Origin: Magicicada septendecula
Lineage: Eukaryota; Arthropoda; Insecta; Hemiptera; Cicadidae
NCBI GenBank assembly: GCA_034769895.1
Contig: CM068367.1
Coordinates: 352,308,961-352,372,960, forward strand
DNA length: 64,000 nucleotides
Reading direction: 5' to 3'
Each line of letters opens with the position of its first letter. Within the stretch, counting starts at the first letter, position 1. Under the pieces are notes generated by a model, which had not been told where the DNA came from, made no database searches, and saw nothing but the letters and a program-made list of their open reading frames with translations. The translations under genes and the position numbers were made by a program. Below, piece by piece: positions 43,975-53,482 of this stretch.

Positions 43975-44682
43975 TTATCCTGTATGACCGTTATCATTGC
44001 CCGTGGACACATCGATATCGATGGCTGTGTTGTACAGTAGATTACATCGAAACGAAACTTTATCATTAAGTAGTTGGTCCGCTTGTAACTTAGAAGCCTT
44101 GTATATCTCACATTCCTCCACAGCGTTCATGTATGCACCTTTTTTGCAATTATGAAGCAGTTTAAAGTTTGTGCGGAAGTCTGAGTACTTATGATTATAC
44201 ACCATTAAATGTTGAGCGTAACTAGATCTTGTTTTTGAGATATCACTTTTGGGTAGGTGTTCCTTAAAACGTTCGGCTGATTGTCTGCCCGTTTGTCCTA
44301 TATATAATTTGTCGCAGTCATCGCATTCAAGCTTGTATACTCCAGTTTTCTCTTCATCCGGGATGTGAGTTCTTTGTCTCGAACGTTTTTTGATGTTATT
44401 TGTGGTTTTGAAAGCCACTGTTATTTTACGTTTCTTTAATTCATTCTTTATAATGACTGGTATTACATTCGTGTACTCAGTTACTATAAACTTAGTATCT
44501 TTTTTAGCTGGGTCGGTTAATCTGCTTTTACTATTGATTTTTACTGAGTGTTTTCATACTAGCTTGTCTACGATTTCACCGTTATACCCATTAGCGATAG
44601 TTATACTTTTGATGATATTAGTCTCTTTTACTCTGTCTTTTTGCTCAAGGGGAATAGCAAGCATTCTATGAACAAAAGCGTT
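43975..44682 (-). pseudogene. PLE GIY-YIG endonuclease region, left copy (family 2)
   Basis: Starting near 44680 on the minus strand, the frame covers the RT thumb/linker (AFVHRMLAIPLEQKDRV) and then the nuclease TGVYKLECDDC, KLYIGQTGR, EHL and VEECEIYK, ending at 43975. In the plus copy, codon 109 (CGA) follows KLV. Here the same codon is TGA, a premature stop near 44560 that splits the frame. The nuclease half (147 residues from the internal methionine) is intact. The GIY-YIG nuclease nicks target DNA for reverse transcription. Only a handful of substitutions separate the two arms. Confidence 0.85.
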
Positions 44683-45546
44683 GTTCATAGAAGCCTTCAT
44701 GGCAGCGTTATAACACTATTAGCAAATATAATGACCGATTTAGATTCAATATATTCAATTTATAGAAAGCCTACCACTACGAATATCACTATTCATGCTG
44801 GATCGTACCATCCATATTCCCAAAAAACGGCAGCCTTCAACGCGTTTGTTCATAGAATGCTTGCTATTCCCCTTGAGCAAAAAGACAGAGTAGAAGAGAC
44901 TAATATCATCAGAAGTATAGCTATCGCTAATGGGTATAACGGTGAAATCGTAGACAAGCTAGTACGAAAACACTCAGTAAAAATCAATAGTAAAAGCAGA
45001 TTAACCGACCCAGCTAAAAAAGATACTAAGTTTATAGTAACTGAGTACACGAATGTACTACCTGTCATTGTAAAGAATGAATTAAAGAAACGTAAAATAA
45101 CAGTGGCTTTCAAAACCACAAATAACATCAAAAAACGTTCGAGACAAAGAACTCACATCCCGGATGAAGAGAAAACTGGAATATACAAGCTTGAATGCGA
45201 TGACTGCGACAAATTATATATAGGACAAACGGGCAGACAATCAGCCGAACGTTTTAAGGAACACCTACCCAAAAGTGATATCTCAAAAACAAGATCTAGT
45301 TACGCTCAACATTTAATGGTGTATAATCATAAGTACTCAGACTTCCGCACAAACTTTAAACTGCTTCATAATTGCAAAAAAGGTGCATACATGAACGCTG
45401 TGGAGGAATGTGAGATATACAAGGCTTCTAAGTTACAAGCGGACCAACTACTTAATGATAAAGTTTCGTTTCGATCTAATCTACTGTACAACACAGCCAT
45501 CGATATCGATGTGTCCACGGGCAATGATAACGGTCATACAGGATAA
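44641..45546 (+). CDS. PLE C-terminal protein: RT thumb plus GIY-YIG endonuclease, 5'-truncated (family 2)
   Basis: 301 residues are open, but roughly the first 32 come from antisense left-arm and junction sequence, so the true element reading starts near DLDSIYSIYRKPTTT (34-47). That is the end of the RT domain (motif E, IYRKPTTT). A thumb and linker follow (50-175). The nuclease has GIY at 180-182, a CxxC pair (C186, C189), YIG at 193-195, R199, H224 and H230 completing a CCHH zinc-finger-like set, and acidic VEECEIYK (254-261), which supplies the metal-binding Glu. The enzyme would cleave chromosomal target DNA for PLE integration. The RT catalytic core is absent, so any product would be a nuclease only. 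The frame has no stop until 45546. Confidence 0.85.
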   Translation: MLKGNSKHSMNKSVVHRSLHGSVITLLANIMTDLDSIYSIYRKPTTTNITIHAGSYHPYSQKTAAFNAFVHRMLAIPLEQKDRVEETNIIRSIAIANGYNGEIVDKLVRKHSVKINSKSRLTDPAKKDTKFIVTEYTNVLPVIVKNELKKRKITVAFKTTNNIKKRSRQRTHIPDEEKTGIYKLECDDCDKLYIGQTGRQSAERFKEHLPKSDISKTRSSYAQHLMVYNHKYSDFRTNFKLLHNCKKGAYMNAVEECEIYKASKLQADQLLNDKVSFRSNLLYNTAIDIDVSTGNDNGHTG

Positions 45547-45690
45547 AGTACAACAGTTAATCGTTGGCAACGAGACGATGCGCATCGGACTGTGCCGAGA
45601 CTGTATCAATGTGAAGTTATGTGTGGTGTTTTTATGTGTTTTAAGTAATTGACGACCCCGTTCTGGTGAATTCGATGTTTTTGTAATATT

Positions 45691-45733
45691 AAAAACCTGA
45701 AGATGAGGATTTATCCTCGAAACGCGTCGTTTT
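45691..45733 (+). ncRNA. Hammerhead-like motif, PLE family 2, right arm
   Basis: Stem I AAAAC, core CUGAAGA (45697-45703), an extra U, stem II GAGGA/UCCUC (within 45705-45718), GAA (45719-45721), palindromic stem III ACGCGU (45722-45727), C (45728) and GUUUU (45729-45733) closing stem I. The stem II sequence is unrelated to that of family 1, yet the fold is the same. Confidence 0.62.
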
Positions 45734-45806
45734 AGAAATTAAAACAGTTAAGTCACGTGACGGAAAGTTAATACAGGTAATGCCTAATATTAATTCTAAT
45801 TAGTTA

Positions 45807-46015
45807 ATTTAATTATAGTTTGAAGAATAGTTGCCTTGAAAATGTTGACTACATACGCGTCACCGCGTTAACGTTTTATTTAAGCGTATGGTTATATTTA
45901 GCAATATACTGAAGGTGCATAAGGGTATATTTTATTTAAAATATCCATATATTCAAAGATGGTAGAATGGCTTACATCTACAGTTTATGGGATTTCGGTT
46001 ACATATATGTAACCA
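45807..46015 (+). repeat. Dispersed repeat R40, right part of the interrupted copy
   Basis: After the right target duplication (45807-45817) the sequence continues as the reverse complement of 40921-41105, with words gtttgaagaatag, ttgactacatac, gttttatttaagcg and gatggtagaatggcttacatc. Homology fades after ggttacat near 46005. Confidence 0.8.
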
Positions 46016-46026
46016 AATTATAAAGA

Positions 46027-46058
46027 ACACACACACACACATACACACACACGCGCGC
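46027..46058. repeat. (CA)n/(CG) short microsatellite
   Basis: About 30 bp of CA repeats ending in CGCGCG. Confidence 0.85.
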
Positions 46059-46329
46059 ACAAAGCCCAAGCGTATATAAACACAAGATCACGTGATTAAA
46101 ACCATTTGATGGTTTATGAAATCACGTTTATGTTGGCTTGTGATTTTTTGTCTATGTTTTTATGAAGTGAAAGAAAGTGTTCCTGCTTAAGTAATACGTT
46201 TGAAAATACACGATTTTATTGTTATGTACGATAATCGTGTATGGCGTTATCTGTGATTATCTGTTTCGTTCAGTAACGCCATACTGTTTTGTACCATTAC
46301 ATCCATATGGGGTTATAAAGTGCTAGAAG

Positions 46330-46800
46330 TATAGCATAAAGTATAAATATATATAAAGTGCATTCGGCAGTTGCGTATGATGCTGTAGACACAGATGTGC
46401 CAAAGATTGCTCTGATCTTAGCCTATAAATGTCTGCTCTGACCTTATCTAGCAAGTTGTTGTGTTGTAGGAAGTGGAACCCAGATGAGAGCGTCTGTCCA
46501 TCCCTTCTCACCGTAAGCCATTGACATGCAATAACGCCTTATAGGCAAGCTCAGTTGTAATTTCTTCCGCTGTGCAGTCCAGTAGGTCACCCCCTTTATT
46601 GTGTTCAGGGTGGTATAATGTACGACGTCTACATCTAGGCCCCCTATCTTTTGTAGTTTGAGCAGTTTTGCACCCAGTTGATCAGGGTCTGTAGGAGCAG
46701 TCCATCTGCGGCTTTTTTGATATCCTGGTCGGCTGGTCCAGCTCTACCGGTCATAGACTTTTCTATCAGGAATGGACTCATCTTGGCGAAGTCACCTTCA
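46330..46800 (-). pseudogene. LINE ORF1 (gag-like) fragment
   Basis: On the minus strand, MSPFLIEKSM (about 46755-46785), then HYTTLNTIKGVTY in a shifted frame (about 46570-46615), then EITTELAYKALLHVNG and VRRDGQTLSSG (about 46475-46560). This order is that of the ORF1 protein of several invertebrate LINEs (PFLIEKSL... TPHRTLNTSKGV... EI..EL...GVT.VRRI..RRDG). ORF1 binds LINE RNA. Frameshifts break it at least twice. It lies upstream of, and on the same strand as, the RT fragment at 42.7-43.6 kb, so both could come from one element with the middle lost and a PLE inserted. The sequence upstream to about 47.16 kb (open minus frames) may be its 5' part. Confidence 0.65.
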
Positions 46801-48205
46801 TTTAACGACTAGATACTTAGGCACCGGTGACACATTGGCAGACGATGTTACACATCTTTTTGCATATACCACGAAGTAATGCCTCCTTCTCGTCACGCTC
46901 CAATGAGGGCTTTTTTTCTGAGCGAGAGTTTTTAAGGAATCCCTTAACCCCTGAATTATTCTGTGAAACTAGCATGTAGATATTACGAGTACCGGGTAAA
47001 TAACAGACCACAGCACAGAGCCCTCGAGTACCACGACTAGGATTAAATACAACAGGGTGCGTCCTGGTGCCCTGAGACCATCGCATCGCTCGCGACTCAC
47101 TAACATAGAGCCATTGGCACGATCGGTCCCACCGTGGGTTAGGTGTGTTTTCGCGCGGTACACACGACCTTGTCTAACTCACCTACCAGTTATACGTTAT
47201 TACGTTAGCCAGGTAAAGAGTAACAGCGTTTGCCTCCCCCCCCCCCACGAGGCTAAGATGTTGTAGTTTGGGCGTAGGGTTGGATTTCTGGAGGGCACAT
47301 TAGTTGACAACTAACGTCAATTTGTCAGAATTGAGCAACCTCAGAGCTCCACTCAGAGTTTAGGCTTCTACGGGACTTTGTGTTGTATTTAGTGTACGTG
47401 TGAAAACAGCCCTATTAAAAATGCATTGCATTCAATGATGCATGAAATGATGCATTTGATTTTTGGATATTTGAAAAATACCTTAATCATTATAGAATTT
47501 CTCTTATAGTTAAATTTTGAGAAATCGACGGAAAAAATATAATATTTCTGTTTTATATTCATATTTAGGACAAATTTATTGTTATATAAATCCGTAATCC
47601 GTTCTCCTTTAGCCAGAATAAATAATCCGAATTATAGATTTTCGATGTATCTTGATCATTAATAGCTATTAACGCTGTTGCTACATTTTAATAGATATTT
47701 CCTATTGACGTAATCTTTTATAACGTTATCTTTTGTAACCAAGTTATATTTTATAAAGTGAGTAACAGTACGAATTATCATAAAAGAGAACACAATACAT
47801 CCTGGACTTTGCTTGTATAACTTGACTTCATTATGTTTTTGCACGCAAACCCCTCCAGTGTCTAGCACGACCTTCAGGGTACAAGGCACGTGTTCCGTAT
47901 CGACTGTACAATCTTTACTTCAATTAAATTACATGTGACACACATTTGCAAACAAACTCGTACGCCCTATGCATCTTAATGCTCGCATGCAGGATTACAA
48001 CAGCCATAAGAGAATAGATATGTCCTACTGGCACAGTCCTGCTTATCCTAATAAAACCACAAATTCTTCTTGCAACAAGCTGTTTTCATATTCATTTTCA
48101 TTGCTAACACTTAACATTAACTTTTCTAATCTATTTTTAAAAAATATATTAACACTATTTAAATATATTTTCTAACATATTTAAAAGCTATGTTTTTTAG
48201 CTGTT
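46801..48205. other. Intergenic; possible LINE 5' sequence at the start
   Basis: 46.82-47.16 kb is less AT-rich and open on minus, perhaps the 5' part of the ORF1 element, with a C-run at about 47237-47246. The rest to 48.2 kb shows nothing recognisable. Confidence 0.35.
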
Positions 48206-48480
48206 TACAGAGAGTCAAGTGGGACAGTAATATATAGCCTGTAACCTCTCATACCCAGGACAGACTTTCACCTCCAATTTAGTGAACCCCGAGAACCTGA
48301 CGAACCCTGTGGATGATTATGGTAACCACTCCCATTGTGGTCATGAGGGACGAGAGCTGGAGAATCGGTCCCTCTATCATTAGAGGATCGGGCTCAAGGT
48401 TGGTTAGCTCATCCTGAAAAAAAGTAGCTATATGCCCTAAGGAGGTCCACTGCGGACTCTTACTTTATAGCCTATGACAG
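48206..48480. repeat. GC-richer unclassified module
   Basis: About 270 bp less AT-rich than the flanks, with a small hairpin (ggtccctct...agaggatc) and a short A run near 48418-48424. It looks like a SINE or LINE 3' end but lacks a recognisable tRNA head or coding. Confidence 0.35.
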
Positions 48481-48619
48481 GAAGATGAAACTATTTAAAA
48501 CGTTTAACCGTGACAACCGTATGAAAAAGCTAACGTTAAATAACTCAGAAACACGTAGCCCGATAAAGATGTTACCCTATAGTTACATTTACATTAAATA
48601 TTGAGGACAAAATAAAATT

Positions 48620-48688
48620 AGCTTAACTTATAGAAACAATTTATAAACGCATTTTCCGAAGACGTATTTTTTGTGTGTAACAAAACGT
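48620..48688 (+). repeat. Dispersed direct repeat, copy 1
   Basis: About 65 bp (aacttatagaaacaatttat followed by an aaagacgtattttt-like end) recur at 49574-49642 with a few differences. Confidence 0.8.
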
Positions 48689-49573
48689 TGCTTTAGTAGT
48701 AGAGGCATCGTTTGTCGGACGACATGAGTATTTTATTAAATGTAATTTTCTGATGTTTAGATTTGTAATGAGCCCAGAACAGTTAGAATATGTACTGATT
48801 ACATTTATAATAAATATAGTTGCCAAGGGAATGTTATTTTACTGTTTGGTTACTGTTTCGATAGCTAGCATCATGTGTGCGTCTACCTTAACATGTAACT
48901 ACACAAATATTTGTATAAATTTGTGTTAGGTATAAATTTACGTCTAATCAAGCATATTTGTTATTTGTCTTTTGTATTTAAACATTTATGCAGATGTCTG
49001 TACATGTTAAAATTTATTAATTATATAAAGTAGAAAATCAATATAATTACGATAATTAAGAAACACTACTGTTATGTTTGCTGCATTTATGTTCATCTTT
49101 CAAAAATTACAAAGATAAAATTTCTATTTTAACATCAAGAAATAATCACGACTAATCAGGTCTGAAATATTCTGATTAGACATCGCCCCGTGTAATTATT
49201 GAAACACATTGAAATTACACAATTCAACATTAATCACATCTTATTGATTTCTCAATTTAATTCATAGGATGTTTGTCAAGTAATATTCATTTCTACGAAT
49301 AATACGCACATTTCAGGACAGGCATCTAATATAATGTTTCTGTAGTGCTGGTCAGTATAGGAAGTTATAGGCCAACAGATGGAGAAATCATAAGCTCCGA
49401 ACTTGAATGAAAATAAAGCTAGTCAAACTTTATTTTCTATCTCTGAGTATTATATAAGAATTAGTAAAATTATATATATTTGCAAAATATATTAATACAA
49501 GTTAGTCAAAATTAATAAATCCTAAACGTGGTGCATACGGATAAAGCAATATATAAAGTCATTTATTGACAAT

Positions 49574-49642
49574 TTAACTTATAGAAACAATTTATAAACA
49601 CATTTTCTAAAGACGTATTTTTATGTATCTAACAAAGAATAG
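49574..49642 (+). repeat. Dispersed direct repeat, copy 2
   Basis: Second copy of the unit at 48620-48688, about 950 bp downstream and in the same orientation. This may be a segmental duplication or the ends of a small element, but the sequence between them gives no protein family. Confidence 0.8.
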
Positions 49643-51485
49643 GTTAATCATAAATATTGTTTAGAGCAAGTAAAGACACCTATGGCCCAACGTTGGAATA
49701 GCAAAACAATACAAACACCCAAGAGATGTGTCTTATGGTGGACATATATTCTATGTATGAACATTTCTAACTCAAAGCCCAAATGTTAACACCAACGAAG
49801 TGTGAATAGTGATTATAATAATCAGACTTTATCTACGTCTGGTAACGTTTCATCATCGTCCAACAATTAAATTAAAATAAAAGCAAAATTTTTACTAACG
49901 TTAGTTACACAAAACAAGAAAAACTCTTAAACATATTATTAACAAATTGATGTGAGTTTCTTTTATCCCGCACCGTTATTTATTAAAACTTATTAAACTT
50001 ACAAACGTATTTGTTTGTCTTTAAAACACGTAAAAAATGAAGATAATCTACTTCCCGAGGGTTCATTACTGACCTGTATGAGAGATCACGATAAAATATT
50101 TGATTGCTTTCTGTTTACTAAAAGTTTGGAGAGCATAATTCAATTGAACGAATTTGTTTATAACAGTTTCGAAGACGTCAATAACACCGGGTTGTACGGT
50201 TAGTTTACGTTACAATGCCGATAACGAAACGTTTGTGTGATGGTTTGACAGGAACCAAAACATTTGTTAAGCGTCGGTGTTCCATTAGCGTTGTCTGTAA
50301 TCTGATATAATGACTAGTTTTGCCTAGTCAGTGTACTCATCATTGCAATATTGTAATCCAGGTCGCTTCCAGGAAGCGCAGTAGGACTTCATGTCCACCC
50401 AAGCGGACTAGTTGGAGATGTTAAAGACAGTAAGCGTACTTCTCTAATGTACAGCTGAAGAGATGTATTGCGACCTAGTATTTCCAGCATAAAACGAGTA
50501 GTTTCAACGTCAGTAAAACAAAATGTAATAAAACATATATTTATTACTTAAAAGTAAAAAAGATGTACGTGTCTACTTAACACCAAATAAAATGAGAATA
50601 TAATGACTCTTGTGTGTAGATTAATTACACTTTAAACCATATAGTAATAAAAACTAAATGCATTGGATGCCGTTTGGATACTGTAAAATTAATAATAAAG
50701 TAGAAAAGAGATATTTGAATATGTTATTACTTGGCATCACGAAATAGATGAAACACCCCTCGTAGTTGGATAAATAGTGGAGAACCAAGACATTCAATTA
50801 TTACATAAACACATAAAATTATAATATTGTAAAGACATTATATACAAAATATATTACACAATGGAACAAGCAACGGGAGTTCTCAGTTTAAGTCGACCAT
50901 TTGTCATTTAGCTGTCTGCCTGTCTATCTATCTGTTTGGGGATATGTCTAGCGATAACTTTTGAAGGCACTACGGTAATCAATTTTTACAAAATTTAGCA
51001 TTCCTGTAGAGACGTTTACCTCAAAAATCACTATTCTTTTTGAGATTGATCCCCCCCCTCGCCAAATAAGAGAGCGGTAGCCAAAAATGTAAGGGAGTCA
51101 CAATTTTGCAAAAAGTCACCAAAATCTAAGTGAGTTTTAAACAAATAAAAGAGGTTTTCATCGTACCGTTTGAGGAATTTGAACATTTCTGAACACCAGA
51201 GCCAAAAAAATTAACAACAAGATTATAGAAAAATATAGTACTCTATCCCGGATATCAGACTAAATGAAAGCTTAACTGAAATTCAATTTAAAAACTTTTT
51301 AAAATTTAGGGGTTCCACGGGGTAAAATAGTAAGTCAAAATTTTGAAGAATTTATGAGAATCACTGTAGGACATTTATAAGACGACTACAGTTAATGACA
51401 ATACCGTAATTATTTTGTTTCTTATATAGAATAATTAACTTTTCTTCGCATACGCGTAAATGAGCTTGGTAATATTAATCGTACC

Positions 51486-51486
<1 letters not shown>
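49643..51486. other. Intergenic; possible dispersed repeat at 50.88-51.38 kb
   Basis: No gene. Around 50900-50940 there are (TGTC/TATC)-like tetranucleotide runs, then text with C-runs (51050-51058). It reads like an old dispersed repeat, with no firm assignment. Confidence 0.35.

Positions 51487-51544
<58 letters not shown>
51487..51544. repeat. (TAG)n microsatellite
   Basis: About 19 TAG units. The poly-threonine open frame on the minus strand is a repeat artefact. Confidence 0.97.
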
Positions 51545-51545
<1 letters not shown>

Positions 51546-51919
51546 AAGACCTGAACAACATGTTTATAGTGATAGTTGCCGTTGTTCGCGTTATTGGTTG
51601 TTTGTTTTTCTTCCTTGTTTTTGTTGTCACTAAACGACATTAAGTGTTGCCTGTAAATTGCTGGACGAACAAGAACAAAATTAAGTTTGTTTGTAAAAGA
51701 AGTCAATATCGTAACCCATTCTGTAGTGTTACTAGCCTTTCGTAGAATGTGACAACTCCCCTTATTTTCTCTTTTATACGACTACTTAGCTTTGACCTTT
51801 TATTAAACTGGCCACGCGAAAGCGAAGTCCATAAAAGAAATCAAACTGAAATATTTATACGTGTTGCCTCCATATTATTCTGTGGCTTTCTACCTTCGTA
51901 CAGTCTTGCGTAAACTTAG

Positions 51920-52000
51920 TTAACACATTCGCTGCTGATGTCACGGATCCGTGACATGGCATATACTCTCTACGGTGTTCATGTCACGGATCCATGACAT
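51920..52000. repeat. TTAA-adjacent pair of palindromes
   Basis: TTAA (51920-51923) is followed by cacattcgctgct and a perfect 20-bp palindrome, atgtcacggatccgtgacat (51938-51957). A second copy with one arm mismatch lies 43 bp on (51981-52000). A TTAA target followed by a short CaCattcgctgc-like terminus resembles one end of piggyBac-type transposons, which insert at TTAA. No inverted partner end or transposase was found nearby. Confidence 0.5.
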
Positions 52001-52201
52001 TCCCTCGATTCATTGTAATGTCTTACTACAGAGTGAGAGATTTCGTTTTTATTAACGTGTAGTGAAACCGTTACAAAATTTCTGTGTATTCTTATTTTTG
52101 TTTTTCCTCGTGTTACAAAAATGTCACATTCTTCGTATTGTTTAAATTAGCAGCCATCCTTACTATTTCTTTTATGAATTTGCTAACTGCTATAATTTTT
52201 A

Positions 52202-52251
52202 TTGTTCGACTAAGCTTTTCGTCATCACTGACATCTTCAGGTCTTAAACAA
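52202..52251 (-). ncRNA. Hammerhead-like motif, PLE family 1, left arm of the 52-kb copy
   Basis: Minus-strand equivalent of 53385-53434, with the same fold. The stem II loop is GUGA. Confidence 0.6.
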
Positions 52252-52498
52252 CGTCTATCACCTGTACGTTGTAGGCTTTTATACTTTAGGCCCTTCCCCT
52301 TATGTCATCGCCCCTCCTATTGGTTCTAGCTGCTACCGCTCTTCACGGCAACTTTGTCTACATTTTCCCGTTAGGCATTTTTCTAACGTCCGTCAAATTG
52401 TTTTAAGAATCTCCCGTTAATTTCTTCATTCTTGACTTATAATTTTTTGTAACCTTTTACATTCGTCATTTTTAGTGTGTTATTCTTATTATTTTAAT

Positions 52499-52783
52499 TT
52501 ATTTTTGTTTATTGTTTAATATATAATAAAATATTTCTTCATTTGTAAAATCCACTTTTATATTCATTAATTTATTTTTATCTTCTTTTTTAACTTTAAG
52601 TATTTCTAGTTCTTCTATTAATTTTCTTTTTTGCGGATTGTTTTCTATTTTGATTATTTCCATACTTTCATTTGGATTTATGAATTTATGGCCTGATTCA
52701 TTGAAATGTCTTGCATATAGTGAGTTCGTTACTCTAACCCCTTCTCCTTTTGCGTGTTCATTCATTCTAATTTTAAATTTTTT
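52499..52783 (-). pseudogene. PLE GIY-YIG C-terminal part, left copy (family 1)
   Basis: 88 residues are open from the internal methionine: MNEHAKGEGVRVTNSLYARH, FNESGHKF (the two His of the zinc-finger-like set), NPNESMEIIKI (acidic motif), then a lysine-rich tail with KRKLIEELEILKVKK, ending at 52499. The GIY and YIG motifs lie beyond the arm's truncation point, so this copy lacks the catalytic N-terminal half of the nuclease. Its C-terminus is intact, unlike the right copy. Confidence 0.8.
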
Positions 52784-52784
52784 C

Positions 52785-53138
52785 TAGAAAAAAGCGGCGT
52801 ATACAAATTAAAATGTGGGGAATGTAATAAGATATATCTGGGCGAAACTGGAAGAAAATTTAAAATTAGAATGAATGAACACGCAAAAGGAGAAGGGGTT
52901 AGAGTAACGAACTCACTATATGCAAGACATTTCAATGAATCAGGCCATAAATTCATAAATCCAAATGAAAGTATGGAAATAATCAAAAAAAAAACAATCC
53001 GCAAAAAAGAAAATTAATAGAAGAACTAGAAATACTTAAAGTTAAAAAAGAAGATAAAAATAAATTAATGAATATAAAAGTGGATTTTACAAATGAAGAA
53101 ATATTTTATTATATATTAAACAATAAACAAAAATAAAT
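52785..53138 (+). pseudogene. PLE GIY-YIG endonuclease, right copy with frameshift (family 1)
   Basis: The plus frame carries SGVYKLKCGECNKIYLGETG (GVY, CxxC, YLG), then R, then MNEH, and the H...H pair ARHFNESGH, followed by NESMEIIK. An A-run near 52985-52994 then differs from the left copy (aatagaaaa there) and shifts the frame, so the lysine-rich tail continues in another frame to the stop near 53136. The left arm shows the unshifted form. GIY-YIG catalytic residues look conserved (Y, Y, R, E). The start is missing, as the element is truncated at 52785. Confidence 0.82.
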
Positions 53139-53384
53139 TAAAATAATAAGAATAACACACTAAAAATGACGAAATGTAAAAGGTTACAAAAAATTATAAG
53201 TCAAGAATGAAGAAATTAACGGGAGATTCTTAAAACAATTTGACGGACGTTAGAAAAATGCCTAACGGGAAAATGTAGACAAAGTTGCCGTGAAGAGCGG
53301 TAGCAGCTAGAACCAATAGGAGGGGCGATGACATAAGGGGAAGGGCCTAAAGTATAAAAGCCTACAACGTACAGGTGATAGACG

Positions 53385-53434
53385 TTGTTTAAGACCTGAA
53401 GATGTCAGTGATGACGAAAAGCTTAGTCGAACAA
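53385..53434 (+). ncRNA. Hammerhead-like motif, PLE family 1, right arm of the 52-kb copy
   Basis: Stem I UUGUU and GAC (53385-53395), CUGAAGA (53396-53402), extra U, stem II GUCA/UGAC with loop GUGA, GAA (53416-53418), AAGCUU (53419-53424), A (53425), GUC and AACAA (53426-53434). The only change from the 6.3-kb copy is GUAA to GUGA, which keeps a GNRA tetraloop. Confidence 0.62.
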
Positions 53435-53482
53435 CAAAATTATAGCAGTTAGCAAATTCATAAAAGAAATAAAAATGTCACA

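Larger units (their letters stand above)
43679..45806. mobile_element. Penelope-like element, inverted dimer (family 2)
   Basis: A 2128-bp unit is flanked by the perfect 11-bp target-site duplication atttaattata (43668-43678 and 45807-45817). A 34-bp one-sided tail (43679-43712) is followed by a left arm (43713-44683, minus-oriented), a unique centre of about 150 bp, and a right arm (44838-45806, plus-oriented). The arms are near-identical reverse complements. Both encode the PLE C-terminal half: RT thumb, linker and GIY-YIG nuclease. The RT palm is missing, so the copy is 5'-truncated in both directions and cannot move alone. Inverted partial copies with a tail of about 34 bp are a known PLE arrangement. 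The arms' similarity implies a young insertion. Confidence 0.9.
52129..53470. mobile_element. Penelope-like element, inverted dimer (family 1)
   Basis: A 1342-bp unit is flanked by a perfect 12-bp target-site duplication, aaaaatgtcaca (52117-52128 and 53471-53482). It has a 36-bp one-sided tail (52129-52164), a left arm (52165 to about 52783, minus-oriented), a centre of about 69 bp that belongs to the plus copy, and a right arm (52853-53470). The tail and terminal 85 bp match the miniature element at 6.3 kb. Both arms encode part of the GIY-YIG nuclease; the reverse transcriptase is wholly absent. It is a 5'-truncated insertion made in trans. Confidence 0.9.

Noticed and set aside
44390..44671. 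Plus-strand and minus-strand hydrophobic frames opposite PLE coding (also 44850-45131, 52762-53004, 58805-59077, 60679-60951)
   Set aside because: They are antisense shadows of the PLE nuclease frames, duplicated because the arms are inverted repeats.
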